Of a stretch of DNA of 64,000 nucleotides, positions 9,521 to 18,200 are shown piece after piece. Numbering within the stretch: the stretch's first letter is position 1; each line of letters opens with the position of its first letter. The stretch covers positions 924,218 through 988,217 of the forward strand of contig CP075365.1 in NCBI GenBank assembly GCA_019454125.1. The letters are read 5' to 3'. The notes under the pieces were generated by a model. It searched no databases. It saw only the letters and a program-made list of their open reading frames with translations, and was not told the origin of the DNA. Both the position numbers and the translations under genes were made by a program. Source of the DNA: Fimbriimonadaceae bacterium. GTDB taxonomy: Bacteria; Armatimonadota; Fimbriimonadia; Fimbriimonadales; Fimbriimonadaceae.

Positions 9521-10375
9521 TCATGCAGCCCTTCGGGCCTCCTCCCAAGTTCGCAGGTTCGGCAAGAGCCGCTGTAGGGTCAGAATCGTGTTGCGGGCCC
9601 GCTCGGCGGTCCAGCCGTCTTCTTCGGCAAGGGCGAGGGCCCCTGGGCGGGTGCCCGAGGCGAACTTCCTCGTGCCCACGTGGAACGTGCCGGCTGTGAC
9701 CTTGTCTGCCCCGGTCGCCCGGAGCATCTCGGCGAACCGCTCGGGGTTCCGCACGGGGAGGACCGGGGAAATGCTGAGACCCGTTTGGATCCCCGCCTGC
9801 TTGAGCATCGTGATCGCGGCGAGCCGCCGCTCGATGCTGGCGCAACTGGGCTCATAGCGCCTGCGCACCTCGTCGTCGTCAGTGGTCACGGTCATGTTCA
9901 CTCGAATATCCGTGAACTTGCGGAACAGGTCTATGTCTCGCTCTACAAGCGGCGACCTGGTCTGGACGACCACTTTCGGCTGCGGGGCGACCTGGACCAT
10001 TTCCTCAAGAAGCGACCGCGTCAACCTCAGCCGGGCCTCCAACGGCTGGTAACAGTCTGTGACCGAACCCAAGAGGATCTTCGCGCCGGGCAATAGGTGC
10101 CGCTCCCGCCGCAAAGTCCCGAGAGCGTTGCGCTTCACCTCGACCCACTTGCCCCATTCCTCCGCCTTCAAATCGTCGCTGACGAAGAACGCGGCATAGC
10201 AATAGCTGCAAGCAAAGGCGCAACCGACGTAGGGATTGAGGCTGTAGTCGAACGAGTCGATCCGCCCGGTGGCCGGGTGCAAAATCTTCCCGACCCAACG
10301 GTTCGAGACGCTGACCGCGTTAGTCGAAGGCAGTTCGGAAGATTCCTCGACTATCTCCAGGACGAATTGACTCAC
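9521..10375 (-). CDS. Radical SAM protein, spore-photoproduct-lyase-like (COG1533)
   Basis: 284 residues. The iron-sulfur site is GCAFACSYCYA (CxxxCxxC), near residue 52. NPYVGCAFACSYCYA and the later TRSPLVERDIDLF belong to the SplB-related 'DNA repair photolyase' group of radical SAM proteins, whose substrates are mostly unknown. The family commonly keeps SVTDCYQPLE as a conserved block, seen here. The start is GTG 10375 with a perfect TATAAT 6 bp upstream, which implies a leaderless mRNA. A true photolyase role is only a guess. Confidence 0.82.
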   Translation of the reverse strand: MSQFVLEIVEESSELPSTNAVSVSNRWVGKILHPATGRIDSFDYSLNPYVGCAFACSYCYAAFFVSDDLKAEEWGKWVEVKRNALGTLRRERHLLPGAKILLGSVTDCYQPLEARLRLTRSLLEEMVQVAPQPKVVVQTRSPLVERDIDLFRKFTDIRVNMTVTTDDDEVRRRYEPSCASIERRLAAITMLKQAGIQTGLSISPVLPVRNPERFAEMLRATGADKVTAGTFHVGTRKFASGTRPGALALAEEDGWTAERARNTILTLQRLLPNLRTWEEARRAA

Positions 10376-10381
10376 GTAGAC

Positions 10382-10387
10382 ATTATA
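10382..10387 (-). promoter_or_regulatory. Perfect -10 box TATAAT next to a start codon
   Basis: TATAAT lies 6 bp before GTG 10375. It is the clearest example of the leaderless arrangement in this window. Confidence 0.55.
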
Positions 10388-10460
10388 GGAGAACTAGTAG
10401 ACAAAGAAGGGCTATAGTCCCAAAAATCACGCAGACACGCCGATTCTGACACCGGGGCGG

Positions 10461-10466
10461 TAAATT
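10461..10466 (+). promoter_or_regulatory. Putative -10 box (TAAATT) before the hydrolase gene
   Basis: TAAATT ends 7 bp before GTG 10474. It overlaps the alternative TTG start at 10465 and so argues against that start. Confidence 0.35.
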
Positions 10467-10473
10467 GAACGCC

Positions 10474-11427
10474 GTGACGAGCTTGTTCTGCGCGCTTCTC
10501 GCGCTCGGGGCCCCCGCCCAGGAGGCGATCTCTTCCCCGGGCCACGGTCATGGCGCATACGTTGAGACTGCCGACGGCCGGCTCTACTATGAGAAGAGCG
10601 GTGAGGGCCCGGTCGTGGTATTAGTCGCGGGAGGGCCGGGATCCGGGCACTCCAGCTTCCACGGCTATTTCGACCGTGAATTGAAGGGCCGCACGGTGGT
10701 CTTCTTCGACAACATCGGCCGGGGGCGGTCAGATCGGCTGAAGGACGCGAGCGGCTACACGGTGGAACGTGACGCGGAAGACATCGAGGCTTTGCGCAGG
10801 CACCTAGGGGTCGAGCGGATAACCGTCATCGGACACTCGTATGGAGGCATGCCGGCGATCGCCTATGCCGTCAAGTACCCACAGCACCTTGACCGCCTGG
10901 TGCTCTCCGACACCCTTCACAGTGCGAACGGGTTCCAGCAGAACATCGATTCCTGCAACGCGGTCGCCCAGCGCCAATCTCCCGAAAAATGGGCGAAGCT
11001 CATGGAGATGCGAAAACGGGGGGTGAAGAGCAGCGCGGACGAATACACCGACCTCTATGGGCCGTGCCTCGAAGGGGTCTACACCTACGACGACACGAGA
11101 CCTCCGGTCTTCTTCGACTCGGGCGACCCCCAGGACCGGTTCAACCCAGAGGTCTACCTGGCGATGCTCGGCGACGATCCTGAGTGGAAAGTCGCCGGCA
11201 CCATGAAGCGGTTCGACCCGCGTGGCCGCCTCAAGGACTTGAGGGTGCCGACGCTCATCTGCGTGGGACGGCACGACCAGGTCGCGATTCCCAGGGTGGC
11301 CTACGAGATGCACAAACTGATTCCCGGTTCGAGGCTCCACGTGTTCGAAAAGAGCGGCCACTGGCCCTGGCTCGAGGAGAAGCAAATCTACTTTGAGGTG
11401 GTCAATGGGTTTTTGGGCCAGTCGTAA
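10474..11427 (+). CDS. Secreted alpha/beta-hydrolase, proline-iminopeptidase-like
   Basis: About 317 residues with a signal peptide ([16 protein letters not shown]). The oxyanion-hole region is [12 protein letters not shown], the nucleophile elbow is GHSYGG, the acid is in GRHDQV and the histidine in SGHWPW: a full Ser-Asp-His triad. The HGGPG-like loop and [11 protein letters not shown] resemble proline iminopeptidases (family S33), but other hydrolases share this pattern. GTG 10474 is preferred over TTG 10465 because of the TAAATT box. It stands alone, divergent from the radical SAM gene and upstream of the ribosomal operon. Confidence 0.8.
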   Translation: MTSLFCALLALGAPAQEAISSPGHGHGAYVETADGRLYYEKSGEGPVVVLVAGGPGSGHSSFHGYFDRELKGRTVVFFDNIGRGRSDRLKDASGYTVERDAEDIEALRRHLGVERITVIGHSYGGMPAIAYAVKYPQHLDRLVLSDTLHSANGFQQNIDSCNAVAQRQSPEKWAKLMEMRKRGVKSSADEYTDLYGPCLEGVYTYDDTRPPVFFDSGDPQDRFNPEVYLAMLGDDPEWKVAGTMKRFDPRGRLKDLRVPTLICVGRHDQVAIPRVAYEMHKLIPGSRLHVFEKSGHWPWLEEKQIYFEVVNGFLGQS

Positions 11428-11472
11428 AGGGGACAGGTGGAGTCCCCGGAGACCTAAGGACGGGCCAGGTTC

Positions 11473-11481
11473 TGGTATAGT
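11473..11481 (+). promoter_or_regulatory. Extended -10 promoter of the ribosomal operon (TGG-TATAGT)
   Basis: TGGTATAGT is an extended -10 element (TGn plus TATAGT). It would start transcription near 11488, about 60 bases before rpmJ, leaving a normal leader for this highly expressed operon. Confidence 0.45.
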
Positions 11482-11548
11482 CGCAGATCGCGCTGGGCAT
11501 AGCGACGTTTTTGTCGGCTCTGGCGCTCCCAGTAGGAACACCGAACTT

Positions 11549-11662
11549 ATGAAGGTACGCGCGAGCGTGAAGAAGATCTGCGACAAGTGCAAGATCATTA
11601 AGCGGGCGGGAGTCGTCCGCGTGATCTGCATTAACCCCAAGCACAAGCAGAGGCAGGGGTAA
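11549..11662 (+). CDS. rpmJ: Ribosomal protein L36
   Basis: 37 residues, zinc-ribbon type: C11, C14, C27 and H32 are all present ([22 protein letters not shown]). It is a structural protein of the large subunit. The in-frame sequence upstream is open but not protein-like; ATG 11549 gives the exact family length. rpsM starts 8 bp after the stop. infA, usually just upstream, is not here. Confidence 0.96.
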   Translation: MKVRASVKKICDKCKIIKRAGVVRVICINPKHKQRQG

Positions 11663-11670
11663 GGAGGGGT

Positions 11671-12048
11671 ATGGCACGTATCTCCGGCGTCGACCTTCCG
11701 CGCGACAAGGGCGCCTACTACGGCATCCAAAGCATCTTCGGCATCGGCCCCTATCGCGCCAACGCGATCTTGCAGCAGACGGGGATCGACCCGCGCAAGA
11801 AGGTGCGCGACCTCACCGACGAAGAGGTGGGCCGCCTGCGCAACCTGATCGAGCAGGATTACGAGGTGGAGGGCGACCTTCGCCGCGAGATTTATTCGAA
11901 CATCCGCCGCCTGATCGAGATCGGCTGCTACCGCGGGCTGAGGCACCGCCGCGGCCTGCCGACGCGCGGCCAGAACACCCGCCGCAACGCCCGCACCCGA
12001 AAGGGCAAGGCCAAGACCGTCGCCGGGAAGAAGAAGGCTAAGAAGTAA
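11671..12048 (+). CDS. rpsM: Ribosomal protein S13
   Basis: 125 residues. [29 protein letters not shown] and the basic [24 protein letters not shown] tail are diagnostic of S13, which contacts tRNA and L5 at the head of the small subunit. GAGG lies upstream of ATG 11671. The stop overlaps the rpsK start (TAATG). Confidence 0.97.
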   Translation: MARISGVDLPRDKGAYYGIQSIFGIGPYRANAILQQTGIDPRKKVRDLTDEEVGRLRNLIEQDYEVEGDLRREIYSNIRRLIEIGCYRGLRHRRGLPTRGQNTRRNARTRKGKAKTVAGKKKAKK

Positions 12049-12440
12049 TGGCAAGGAAGCCCACGACCCGCGGGAAGCAAAAGGACAAGCGCCAGGTCGC
12101 CCACGGCCACGCCTATATCCACTCGTCGTTCAACAATACGATCGTCACGATCACGGACCCCCAAGGCAACGCCTTGTGCTGGGCGAGCAGCGGCCACGTC
12201 GGCTTCAAAGGAAGCCGGAAGGGCACGCCGTTCGCCGCGCAGCTCAGCGCGGAAAAGTGCGCCAACAAGGCTAAGGACCATGGCATGGAGAGCGTCGACG
12301 TCTATGTCAGCGGCCCCGGCGGAGGACGCGAGACCGCGATCCGCTCGCTGAACGCCACTGGGTTGGAAGTCCGCTCGATCCGCGACATCACCAAGGTTCC
12401 ACACAACGGGTGCCGGCCCCCCAAGAAGCGCCGGGTCTAA
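12048..12440 (+). CDS. rpsK: Ribosomal protein S11
   Basis: 130 residues. [22 protein letters not shown] and the C-terminal [14 protein letters not shown] are diagnostic of S11, part of the platform of the small subunit. The gene overlaps rpsM by one base. rpoA starts 6 bp after it; rpsD, usual at this point, is missing. Confidence 0.97.
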   Translation: MARKPTTRGKQKDKRQVAHGHAYIHSSFNNTIVTITDPQGNALCWASSGHVGFKGSRKGTPFAAQLSAEKCANKAKDHGMESVDVYVSGPGGGRETAIRSLNATGLEVRSIRDITKVPHNGCRPPKKRRV

Positions 12441-12446
12441 CGACAC

Positions 12447-13433
12447 ATGCCGTTTATCCAGACCCTCGATATCAACCAAGAGTACGCGAAGTTCGTCCTC
12501 GAGCCGCTTGAACGCGGCTATGGGCAGACGATCGGCAACGCCCTGCGCCGGGTGCTGCTGAGCAGTATCCAGGGCGCGGCCGTCACGGCGATCAAAGTCG
12601 ACAAGGTCTTCCACGAGTTCGCCCCGATCCCGGGCGTAAAGGAAGACACCAACGAGCTTCTGCTGAACCTGAAAGACCTCGCCATCCGATGGCAGTTCGA
12701 AGGGGCGCCGCCGGAAGAAGGCGTCATCCGCCTCGACGTCAAAGGCCCCGGCCGGGTCACGGGTGCAGACGTCGAGTGCCCGCCTGGACTCAGCGTCGTC
12801 AACCCCGAGGCCTATATCGCGACGATCAGCGACCCGAAGGCGAACCTCACCGCGGAGTTCTACATCGGCTGGGGCACCGGTTATGTCCTGCCCGAGCGGC
12901 ACGAGCGCTATAAGGGCGTGATCGGGATCATCCCCACGGGCAGCCAGTACACGCCCGTGAGGAAGGTCAACTATACGGTCGAACCGACCCGCGTGGGAAT
13001 GCGGACCGACTATGAGAGGCTCGTGCTCGAAGTCTGGACCAACGGAGCTTGCGCACCGAACGACGCCGTCACCCAGGCCGCGCACATCCTCGACAAATAT
13101 TTCCGCATGTTCTTCGAGCTCGGCAATGCCGGCTTGGACGTGCTCATCGGCGCCGAGGAAGACCTCGCGCCGGAACTCGCCAATGTTCCCGAACTCAAGA
13201 TCGAGGAGCTTGATTTCAGCCAGCGCACGTTCAACTGCCTGCGCCGCGCCGGGATCTTGACGCTCCGCCAGCTTGCCGCTGTGAACGAGGTCGACCTGAC
13301 CTCGATCCGAGGCTTCGGCAAGAAGTCGCTCAACGAGGTCCGGGACAAACTCCAGGAACACGGGATCGAGTTGAAAGCGGCCAAAGGCGGCTTCATCAAC
13401 CTCGACCTTCTCGACGACGAGGACGATTTCTAA
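12447..13433 (+). CDS. rpoA: RNA polymerase alpha subunit
   Basis: 328 residues. The N-terminal assembly domain (about 1-230) shows LEPLERGYGQTIGNALRRVLLSS. The C-terminal domain (about 255-310) shows FNCLRRAGILTLRQLAAVNE and RGFGKKSLNEVRDKLQEHG, the part that binds UP elements and activators. The linker and the acidic tail (LDLLDDEDDF) are typical. The gene sits in the ribosomal operon between rpsK and rplQ. Confidence 0.98.
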   Translation: MPFIQTLDINQEYAKFVLEPLERGYGQTIGNALRRVLLSSIQGAAVTAIKVDKVFHEFAPIPGVKEDTNELLLNLKDLAIRWQFEGAPPEEGVIRLDVKGPGRVTGADVECPPGLSVVNPEAYIATISDPKANLTAEFYIGWGTGYVLPERHERYKGVIGIIPTGSQYTPVRKVNYTVEPTRVGMRTDYERLVLEVWTNGACAPNDAVTQAAHILDKYFRMFFELGNAGLDVLIGAEEDLAPELANVPELKIEELDFSQRTFNCLRRAGILTLRQLAAVNEVDLTSIRGFGKKSLNEVRDKLQEHGIELKAAKGGFINLDLLDDEDDF

Positions 13434-13448
13434 GGGACTCACGGAAAA

Positions 13449-13898
13449 ATGCGACACAAGGTTGATCGACGAAAGCTCGGGTTGCCGAGCGACCAGCGCC
13501 GCGCGCTTCTGACGAACCTGGCCCGCCAGTTCGTCCGGGTCGGGTATGTCCACACGACCATGGGCCGCGCCAAAGAGCTTCGGCGCATCGTCGAGCGCCT
13601 CATCACGATCGGAAAGGAAGACACGCTCCACGCCCGACGAAAGGCGCGGCAGATCCTCGTCGGCCACAGCCGCTCCAGCGCGATGCCGGAAGAATTGCTG
13701 GGCAAGACCGAGGCCGAGAAGCTGGAGTTCATGAAGGCCAACAGCCTGATCAACGGGGAGGATCTCGTCAACCACCTTTTCCGGAACGTCTCGCCACTTT
13801 ACAAAGACCGGCCCGGCGGCTACACCCGCCTGACCCGGACCGGAACGCGAAGGGGCGACGCCGCCGAAACGGCCGTCCTGGAACTTGTCCGGGACTGA
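13449..13898 (+). CDS. rplQ: Ribosomal protein L17
   Basis: 149 residues. MRHKVDRRKLGLPSDQRRAL is the diagnostic N-terminus of L17, and GGYTRLTRTGTRRGDAAETAVLEL the conserved C-terminus. A middle insertion (residues about 75-105, VGHSRSSAMPEELLGKTEAE) makes it longer than the E. coli protein. Its last 14 bp overlap the truA start. Confidence 0.97.
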   Translation: MRHKVDRRKLGLPSDQRRALLTNLARQFVRVGYVHTTMGRAKELRRIVERLITIGKEDTLHARRKARQILVGHSRSSAMPEELLGKTEAEKLEFMKANSLINGEDLVNHLFRNVSPLYKDRPGGYTRLTRTGTRRGDAAETAVLELVRD

Positions 13899-14688
13899 CA
13901 GAAAAAGAATAAAGCTCGTCGTCGCGTACGACGGGGCCGATTTCTGCGGCTGGGCGCCGCAGCGTGGACGGAGGACCGTCCACGGCACATTGACAGAAGC
14001 AGTGCGCCGGATTACCGGCGAGGAGACTGAGGTGACGGGAGCGAGCCGCACGGACGCCGGAGCCCACGCAAAGGGCGCCGTTTGCCATTTCGACGCGCCG
14101 TCCAGCATTCCCGCGCGGAACCTGCCGCGGGCGCTGAACGATCTGCTTCCGACCGACATCGCGGTGACCCAGGCACGGGACGTGCCGCGGGAGTTCCACG
14201 CGAGACATTGGGCAGTGGACCGGTGGTACCGCTACCGCATCCTTTGCGGGCCGCGCGATCCGCACCGGGCCAGGTATGTGTTCCACCATGGGCGCGAGCT
14301 TGAACTGGAGCCCATGATCGTAGCGGCCGGAAAGCTTGTGGGACAGCACGACTTTCTCGCCTTCACCCAGGAGTTGGAGCCGGGGGAGAACACCGTGCGG
14401 ACGCTGAAGAGCCTGCTGGTCCGCCGCGTGCGCGACGAAGTCTGGGTCGATGTCGTCGGGATCGCCTTCGCGAGGGGAATGATGCGACGCATCTCGGGAA
14501 TGCTTTGGGAGATCGGCCGAGGGCGGCGCGGACTGGACTCAGTCCCGAGACTGCTCGCCGCGCGGCAGAGCGGGGACGCCGAGCACCGACCGAAAGTCTT
14601 GCCAGCCTCCGGGCTCTGCCTCATGAAAGTTTCATATGGAAAAAGACCCCGCGACCAGCGGGGACGGTTTGAAGAACGAGAAGATTAG
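13885..14688 (+). CDS. truA: tRNA pseudouridine(38-40) synthase
   Basis: 267 residues. The catalytic aspartate is D57 in GASRTDAGAHA. LVVAYDGADFCGWAPQ and FARGMMRRISGMLWEIGRG are further TruA blocks. The enzyme makes pseudouridine in the anticodon arm of tRNAs. The start is TTG 13885 inside the end of rplQ; no later start keeps the first beta-strand. The basic, acidic-ended tail (KRPRDQRGRFEERED) is extra. The rplQ-truA-rplM-rpsI order is common in bacteria. Confidence 0.93.
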   Translation: MSGTDRKRIKLVVAYDGADFCGWAPQRGRRTVHGTLTEAVRRITGEETEVTGASRTDAGAHAKGAVCHFDAPSSIPARNLPRALNDLLPTDIAVTQARDVPREFHARHWAVDRWYRYRILCGPRDPHRARYVFHHGRELELEPMIVAAGKLVGQHDFLAFTQELEPGENTVRTLKSLLVRRVRDEVWVDVVGIAFARGMMRRISGMLWEIGRGRRGLDSVPRLLAARQSGDAEHRPKVLPASGLCLMKVSYGKRPRDQRGRFEERED

Positions 14689-14710
14689 GAAAGGAAGATA
14701 AGGAAAGGCA

Positions 14711-15151
14711 ATGAATAGGACATACACGGCGAAGCCGTCGACCATAGAGCGCAAGTGGTACGTCGTAGACGCCACGGGCGTCCCGATCGGTCGTCTGGCG
14801 TCACAGGTGGCACAGGTTCTGCGCGGAAAGCACAAGCCCACGTTCACCTATAACATGGACTGTGGCGACTTCGTCGTGGTGACCAATGCGGAGAAGGCGG
14901 TCTGGACTGGTTCCAAGGGCAAGGAACTGATCTATTGGCACACCATGTACCCGGGCGGAATCCGCAATATGAGCCGCGAGGACTACCTCGAAAAGAAACC
15001 CGCAGAGCTCCTTGAAAAAGTGATCTGGGGCATGTTGCCCAAGACGAAGCTTGGAAAGGCGACCTACAAGAAGTTGAAGGTCTACGTCGGCCCGGACCAT
15101 CCGCACGCGGCGCAGAACCCTGAGCCCCTCAACATAACCCAGCAACCATGA
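14711..15151 (+). CDS. rplM: Ribosomal protein L13
   Basis: 146 residues. [43 protein letters not shown] and [21 protein letters not shown] are diagnostic of L13, an early assembly protein of the large subunit. GGAAAGG precedes the ATG. The stop overlaps the rpsI ATG (ATGA). Confidence 0.97.
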   Translation: MNRTYTAKPSTIERKWYVVDATGVPIGRLASQVAQVLRGKHKPTFTYNMDCGDFVVVTNAEKAVWTGSKGKELIYWHTMYPGGIRNMSREDYLEKKPAELLEKVIWGMLPKTKLGKATYKKLKVYVGPDHPHAAQNPEPLNITQQP

Positions 15152-15543
15152 GCAAGAAAGCGCTTTCCTACGGAACGGGCCGCCGCAAATGCGCCATCGC
15201 CCGTGTTTGGCTCGAGCCGGGAGACGGTCAGATCATGATTAACGACCGCGAGTTCGATGCCTACCTCTGTCGGCCTGTCCTAGAAATCCTCGTGAAGAGC
15301 CCGTTGAACCATCTTGAGATGGATGGTCGGTTCAATGTTCGTGCGAAGGTCCGCGGTGGTGGCGTCACGGGTCAGGCCGGCGCTGTCCGCCTTGGCATCG
15401 CCCGCGCGCTCCTGTCCTACGACGAGAGCCTTCGGCCGAACCTGCGATCCGGCGGTTTCCTCACCCGGGACGCCCGAGTCAAGGAACGAAAGAAGTACGG
15501 CCGCAAGAAGGCGCGGCGCGGCTTCCAGTTCGTCAAGCGTTAA
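15148..15543 (+). CDS. rpsI: Ribosomal protein S9
   Basis: 131 residues. [37 protein letters not shown] and the [17 protein letters not shown] tail are diagnostic of S9; the final lysine-arginine pair reaches the decoding-site tRNA. It is the last gene of the operon and is followed by two hairpins. Confidence 0.97.
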   Translation: MSKKALSYGTGRRKCAIARVWLEPGDGQIMINDREFDAYLCRPVLEILVKSPLNHLEMDGRFNVRAKVRGGGVTGQAGAVRLGIARALLSYDESLRPNLRSGGFLTRDARVKERKKYGRKKARRGFQFVKR

Positions 15544-15551
15544 GAAAGGGT

Positions 15552-15614
15552 CGGGCGTTTCGCCCGTCAGCAGGGTCGGTGCCTGCCAAGCAGATTTGGC
15601 AGGCACCTTTCTTT
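15552..15614 (+). terminator. Rho-independent terminator after rpsI
   Basis: A small hairpin (CGGGCG/CGCCCG, 15552-15566) comes first. A 12-bp stem follows (GGTGCCTGCCAA, 15578-15589, with TTGGCAGGCACC, 15596-15607), a 6-base loop and TTTCTTT. It closes the ribosomal operon. Confidence 0.85.
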
Positions 15615-15616
15615 GC

Positions 15617-16123
15617 TCAGTTCGCGATCACGGAGTGGGGCGCGCGGACCACCAGGTCGCCGCGACCGACCAAACCCCGAGTGGAATATTGAAACTCGCG
15701 GCTCGTAAACGTGACCGCGAACGTGTCGGGATCCCCGACCCCGAACACTCGTCGGTCTTGGACGCGGACCGAGTAAGTCCCTTCGAACCGGCGCAGGCCC
15801 GAGTTCGTGTTGACGACGGCGACAGCCGGGCCGGTGAACTCTGCCACAAGGGTCCGGCTGTTGATGGCAAGGCGCATGGCGCGACCTTCGATTTGGACGG
15901 GGCCGGACTCCGACCGGCCGCGATAGGCCAGGTTGCCCTGGACGAGCTCCGTCCCTTCGCGGACGAAGCGGGCGACCGTGAACATGAATTCGCCGGTGGC
16001 CTCGCGGTTCGCGTTCACGAGAACTCCCGCGCCCCGAGCCCCTTCGATGAACCTGTCTTGGGCTGGCGCGACGACAGCCGCAGCGAGCACGGCCGAAGCG
16101 AATGCAGTTTTGAGAAATGTCAT
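15617..16123 (-). CDS. Secreted protein of unknown function
   Basis: 168 residues with a clear signal peptide (MTFLKTAFASAVLAAAVVAPAQ). The mature part is short beta-strands (GEFMFTVARFVREG, QIEGRAMRLAINSRTLVAEF, FEGTYSVRVQDRRVFG, DTFAVTFTS). I recognise no family. It resembles small secreted beta-sandwich proteins. GGAGA lies about 10 bp upstream of the ATG, so this gene uses a normal ribosome site. It is convergent with the ribosomal operon and divergent from gap. Confidence 0.65.
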   Translation of the reverse strand: MTFLKTAFASAVLAAAVVAPAQDRFIEGARGAGVLVNANREATGEFMFTVARFVREGTELVQGNLAYRGRSESGPVQIEGRAMRLAINSRTLVAEFTGPAVAVVNTNSGLRRFEGTYSVRVQDRRVFGVGDPDTFAVTFTSREFQYSTRGLVGRGDLVVRAPHSVIAN

Positions 16124-16196
16124 TTGCGTCTCCGCGGCACCGTAGCCAAGCGCCGCAATAGGCCCAGACGCACGGCGGCCCGTATTGTTCGGTCAG

Positions 16197-16223
16197 CCGA
16201 GCCAAAGGCGGCTCGGTTAAAAT
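16197..16223 (+). promoter_or_regulatory. gap promoter region: inverted repeat abutting a -10 box
   Basis: CCGAGCC (16197-16203) and GGCTCGG (16210-16216) form an inverted repeat with a 6-base centre. It is followed at once by TAAAAT (16218-16223), 9 bp before ATG 16233. The repeat covers the place where a regulator would block or replace the -35 region. Confidence 0.45.
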
Positions 16224-16232
16224 GGGGTTGGT

Positions 16233-17243
16233 ATGGCGGTCAGGGTCGGCATCAACGGATTCGGCAGGATTGGACGGATTTCGCTACGGGCGATCATCGA
16301 GAGGTACCGGGACGACATCGAGGTCGTAGCCTTGAACGACCTGACCGAAGTCACCACGAACGCCTATTTGTTCCAGCACGACTCGGTTTACGGCAACTAT
16401 CGCGGCGACGTCACCTTCGACGACGATTCGATCCAGGTGGCCGGTTACGACATCAGCGTCTTCAAGGAGAAGGATCCGGCTTCGATCCCCTGGGACAAGG
16501 TGGGCGTCGATATCGTCGTGGAGTCCACCGGGGTCTTCACGGACGCGACCAAAGCGGCCGCGCACCGCGAACGTGGCGTCAAGAAGGTCATCATCTCGGC
16601 GCCCGCGAAGAACGAGGACGCGACCCTCTTGTTGGGCGTGAACGAAGACGTCTACGACCCCGCGAAGCACCACGTCGTCTCCAACGCAAGTTGCACGACG
16701 AACGGCCTTGCACCGGTAGCCAAGGTCCTGCACGACAAGTTCGGCGTGCAAAAGGGGCTCCTGACAACGGTCCACGCCTACACGAACTCGCAGGCGCTCG
16801 TGGACACGGTCAAGAAAGACCTCCGCGATTCGCGGTCGGGCGCGCTCAACGTGGTACCGTCCTCCACTGGAGCGGCGAAGGCCGTCGGCCTCGTGATCCC
16901 GGAGCTCAAGGGCAGGTTTACGGGAATGGCGTTCCGCGTTCCTGTGCCCACCGTCTCGGTCGTCGACTTTACCGCGCTGCTTAGCCGGGCCGTCTCGGTC
17001 GAGGAGATCAATGCGGCCATGAAGGAATATGCCGAGGGCAAGATGAAGGGCATCTTGCGGTACACCGAGGAGCAGCTGGTCTCCAGCGACTTGCAAGGAG
17101 ACCCGCACAGCTCCATCTTCAGCGCGGCCGATACCATTGCCCTGGAGGACATGGTCAAGTGCGTGGCATGGTACGACAACGAGTGGGGTTATTCCTGCCG
17201 CATCGCGGACCTCATTAAGTTCATGGCGAACAAGGGCCTATAA
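16233..17243 (+). CDS. gap: Glyceraldehyde-3-phosphate dehydrogenase
   Basis: 336 residues. The Rossmann start is RVGINGFGRIGR, the catalytic cysteine C154 is in SNASCTTN and the base H181 in TVHAYT. LNDLTE carries the Asp that favours NAD. The enzyme makes 1,3-bisphosphoglycerate in glycolysis. The downstream membrane protein gene starts 22 bp after the stop. An inverted repeat and TAAAAT lie directly upstream. Confidence 0.97.
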   Translation: MAVRVGINGFGRIGRISLRAIIERYRDDIEVVALNDLTEVTTNAYLFQHDSVYGNYRGDVTFDDDSIQVAGYDISVFKEKDPASIPWDKVGVDIVVESTGVFTDATKAAAHRERGVKKVIISAPAKNEDATLLLGVNEDVYDPAKHHVVSNASCTTNGLAPVAKVLHDKFGVQKGLLTTVHAYTNSQALVDTVKKDLRDSRSGALNVVPSSTGAAKAVGLVIPELKGRFTGMAFRVPVPTVSVVDFTALLSRAVSVEEINAAMKEYAEGKMKGILRYTEEQLVSSDLQGDPHSSIFSAADTIALEDMVKCVAWYDNEWGYSCRIADLIKFMANKGL

Positions 17244-17265
17244 AAGCCAGGACGCAAAGGAGCCA

Positions 17266-17739
17266 GTGCCTTTCGAGCCACTCCAGACTGACGAGCCTTT
17301 GACCGAGCCGGCCAAGAAGATGGCCGATTTTGAGGGCAGCCTCATGAAGGGTTGCTCGACGATCGGCCTCGGCAGCTTCATCACCTACGGGCTTACGGTC
17401 TGGCCCTGGCTCACCTTTCCCGAGTACAAAGTTCAGGGTTTGCTCGAGATCGCCCTGGCCGGGTGTCTTCCTGCCGTTGTTTTCGGCATCATCGCGACCA
17501 GGAAGTTCGGCTTGGCCGGTGCCAGCGGCTTCTTCGGCGGGGGCATGGCTTCGGCGGTGTTCATGTATCTGAGACTCCAAAGCACCATGCTGGGCCGTTT
17601 TTCTGAGCGACTCCCGGCGCCCGAGTACCCGGAGAGGTGGGCTTGGATCGTGCCCCTAGCCTGGTTTTTGGCGGTGGCGGCCATCGCCGCCCTCTTCCTT
17701 CCCGCCAGGCATGAAGGAAACGATCCGCCAAGTGGCTGA
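17266..17739 (+). CDS. Four-helix membrane protein of unknown function
   Basis: About 157 residues. A hydrophilic start (PFEPLQTDEPLTEPAKKMADFEG) is followed by about four membrane helices: GLGSFITYGLTVWPWL, LLEIALAGCLPAVVFGIIA, GLAGASGFFGGGMASAVFMYL and WAWIVPLAWFLAVAAIAALFL. No family was recognised. GTG 17266 is preceded by AAGGAG at short spacing; an ATG at MADFEG is the alternative. It probably shares a transcript with gap. Confidence 0.6.
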   Translation: MPFEPLQTDEPLTEPAKKMADFEGSLMKGCSTIGLGSFITYGLTVWPWLTFPEYKVQGLLEIALAGCLPAVVFGIIATRKFGLAGASGFFGGGMASAVFMYLRLQSTMLGRFSERLPAPEYPERWAWIVPLAWFLAVAAIAALFLPARHEGNDPPSG

Positions 17740-17777
17740 AGGGGTGTGAGACCGGGCTCGACTGCCCGACAATTCCC

Positions 17778-18200
17778 TTGGAGTCTGCGATCTTGGCGTA
17801 CGGAAGCTCCCATCTCGACACCTACCGAAAGACCGCGATCGAAGGGGCAACCCCTCTCGGCCTCGTGGTGATGCTTTACGACGGCGCATTCCGTTTCATT
17901 GAAGCTGGCCGACAGGCCATGCGGAAGGAGGATGCCTTTGCCCAGAACCAGGCCTTGCAAAAGGCCCAGAAAATTGTCAGCGAACTGATGGCCTGCTTGG
18001 ACATGGAGAAGGGCGGTGAAGTCGCCCAGAACCTGTTCGCCCTCTACGCCTTTTGTTACGACCGGCTCGTGATGGCGAACATTGAGCGGCGCGAAGAGGC
18101 CCTGGACGAGACCGTCCATGTGCTGAGCCAGCTGCGCGAGGCCTGGAGCGAGCTTGATCTGCAGACGCGAAAGGGAGGGCTTGAGCAACGTGCCGCTTGA
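17778..18200 (+). CDS. fliS: Flagellar secretion chaperone FliS
   Basis: 140 residues, all helical. YGSSHLDTYRKTAIEGATPLG followed by LVVMLYDGAFRFIEAG is the FliS signature; the family consensus is Y-x-ASPxxLxxMLYDGA. FliS binds the C-terminus of flagellin in the cytoplasm and prevents early polymerisation. The start is TTG 17778 or TTG 17793. It overlaps the fliT-like gene and no flagellin or fliD is nearby. Confidence 0.85.
   Translation: MESAILAYGSSHLDTYRKTAIEGATPLGLVVMLYDGAFRFIEAGRQAMRKEDAFAQNQALQKAQKIVSELMACLDMEKGGEVAQNLFALYAFCYDRLVMANIERREEALDETVHVLSQLREAWSELDLQTRKGGLEQRAA

Noticed and set aside
7056-9845. 929-codon open frame on the minus strand
   Set aside because: It lies antisense to the lipid kinase and RlmI-like genes, has no domain and an Arg/Pro/Gly-rich composition; it is a GC-driven shadow.
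11928-14159. 743-codon minus frame across the ribosomal operon
   Set aside because: Antisense to rpsM, rpsK, rpoA, rplQ and truA; no domain.
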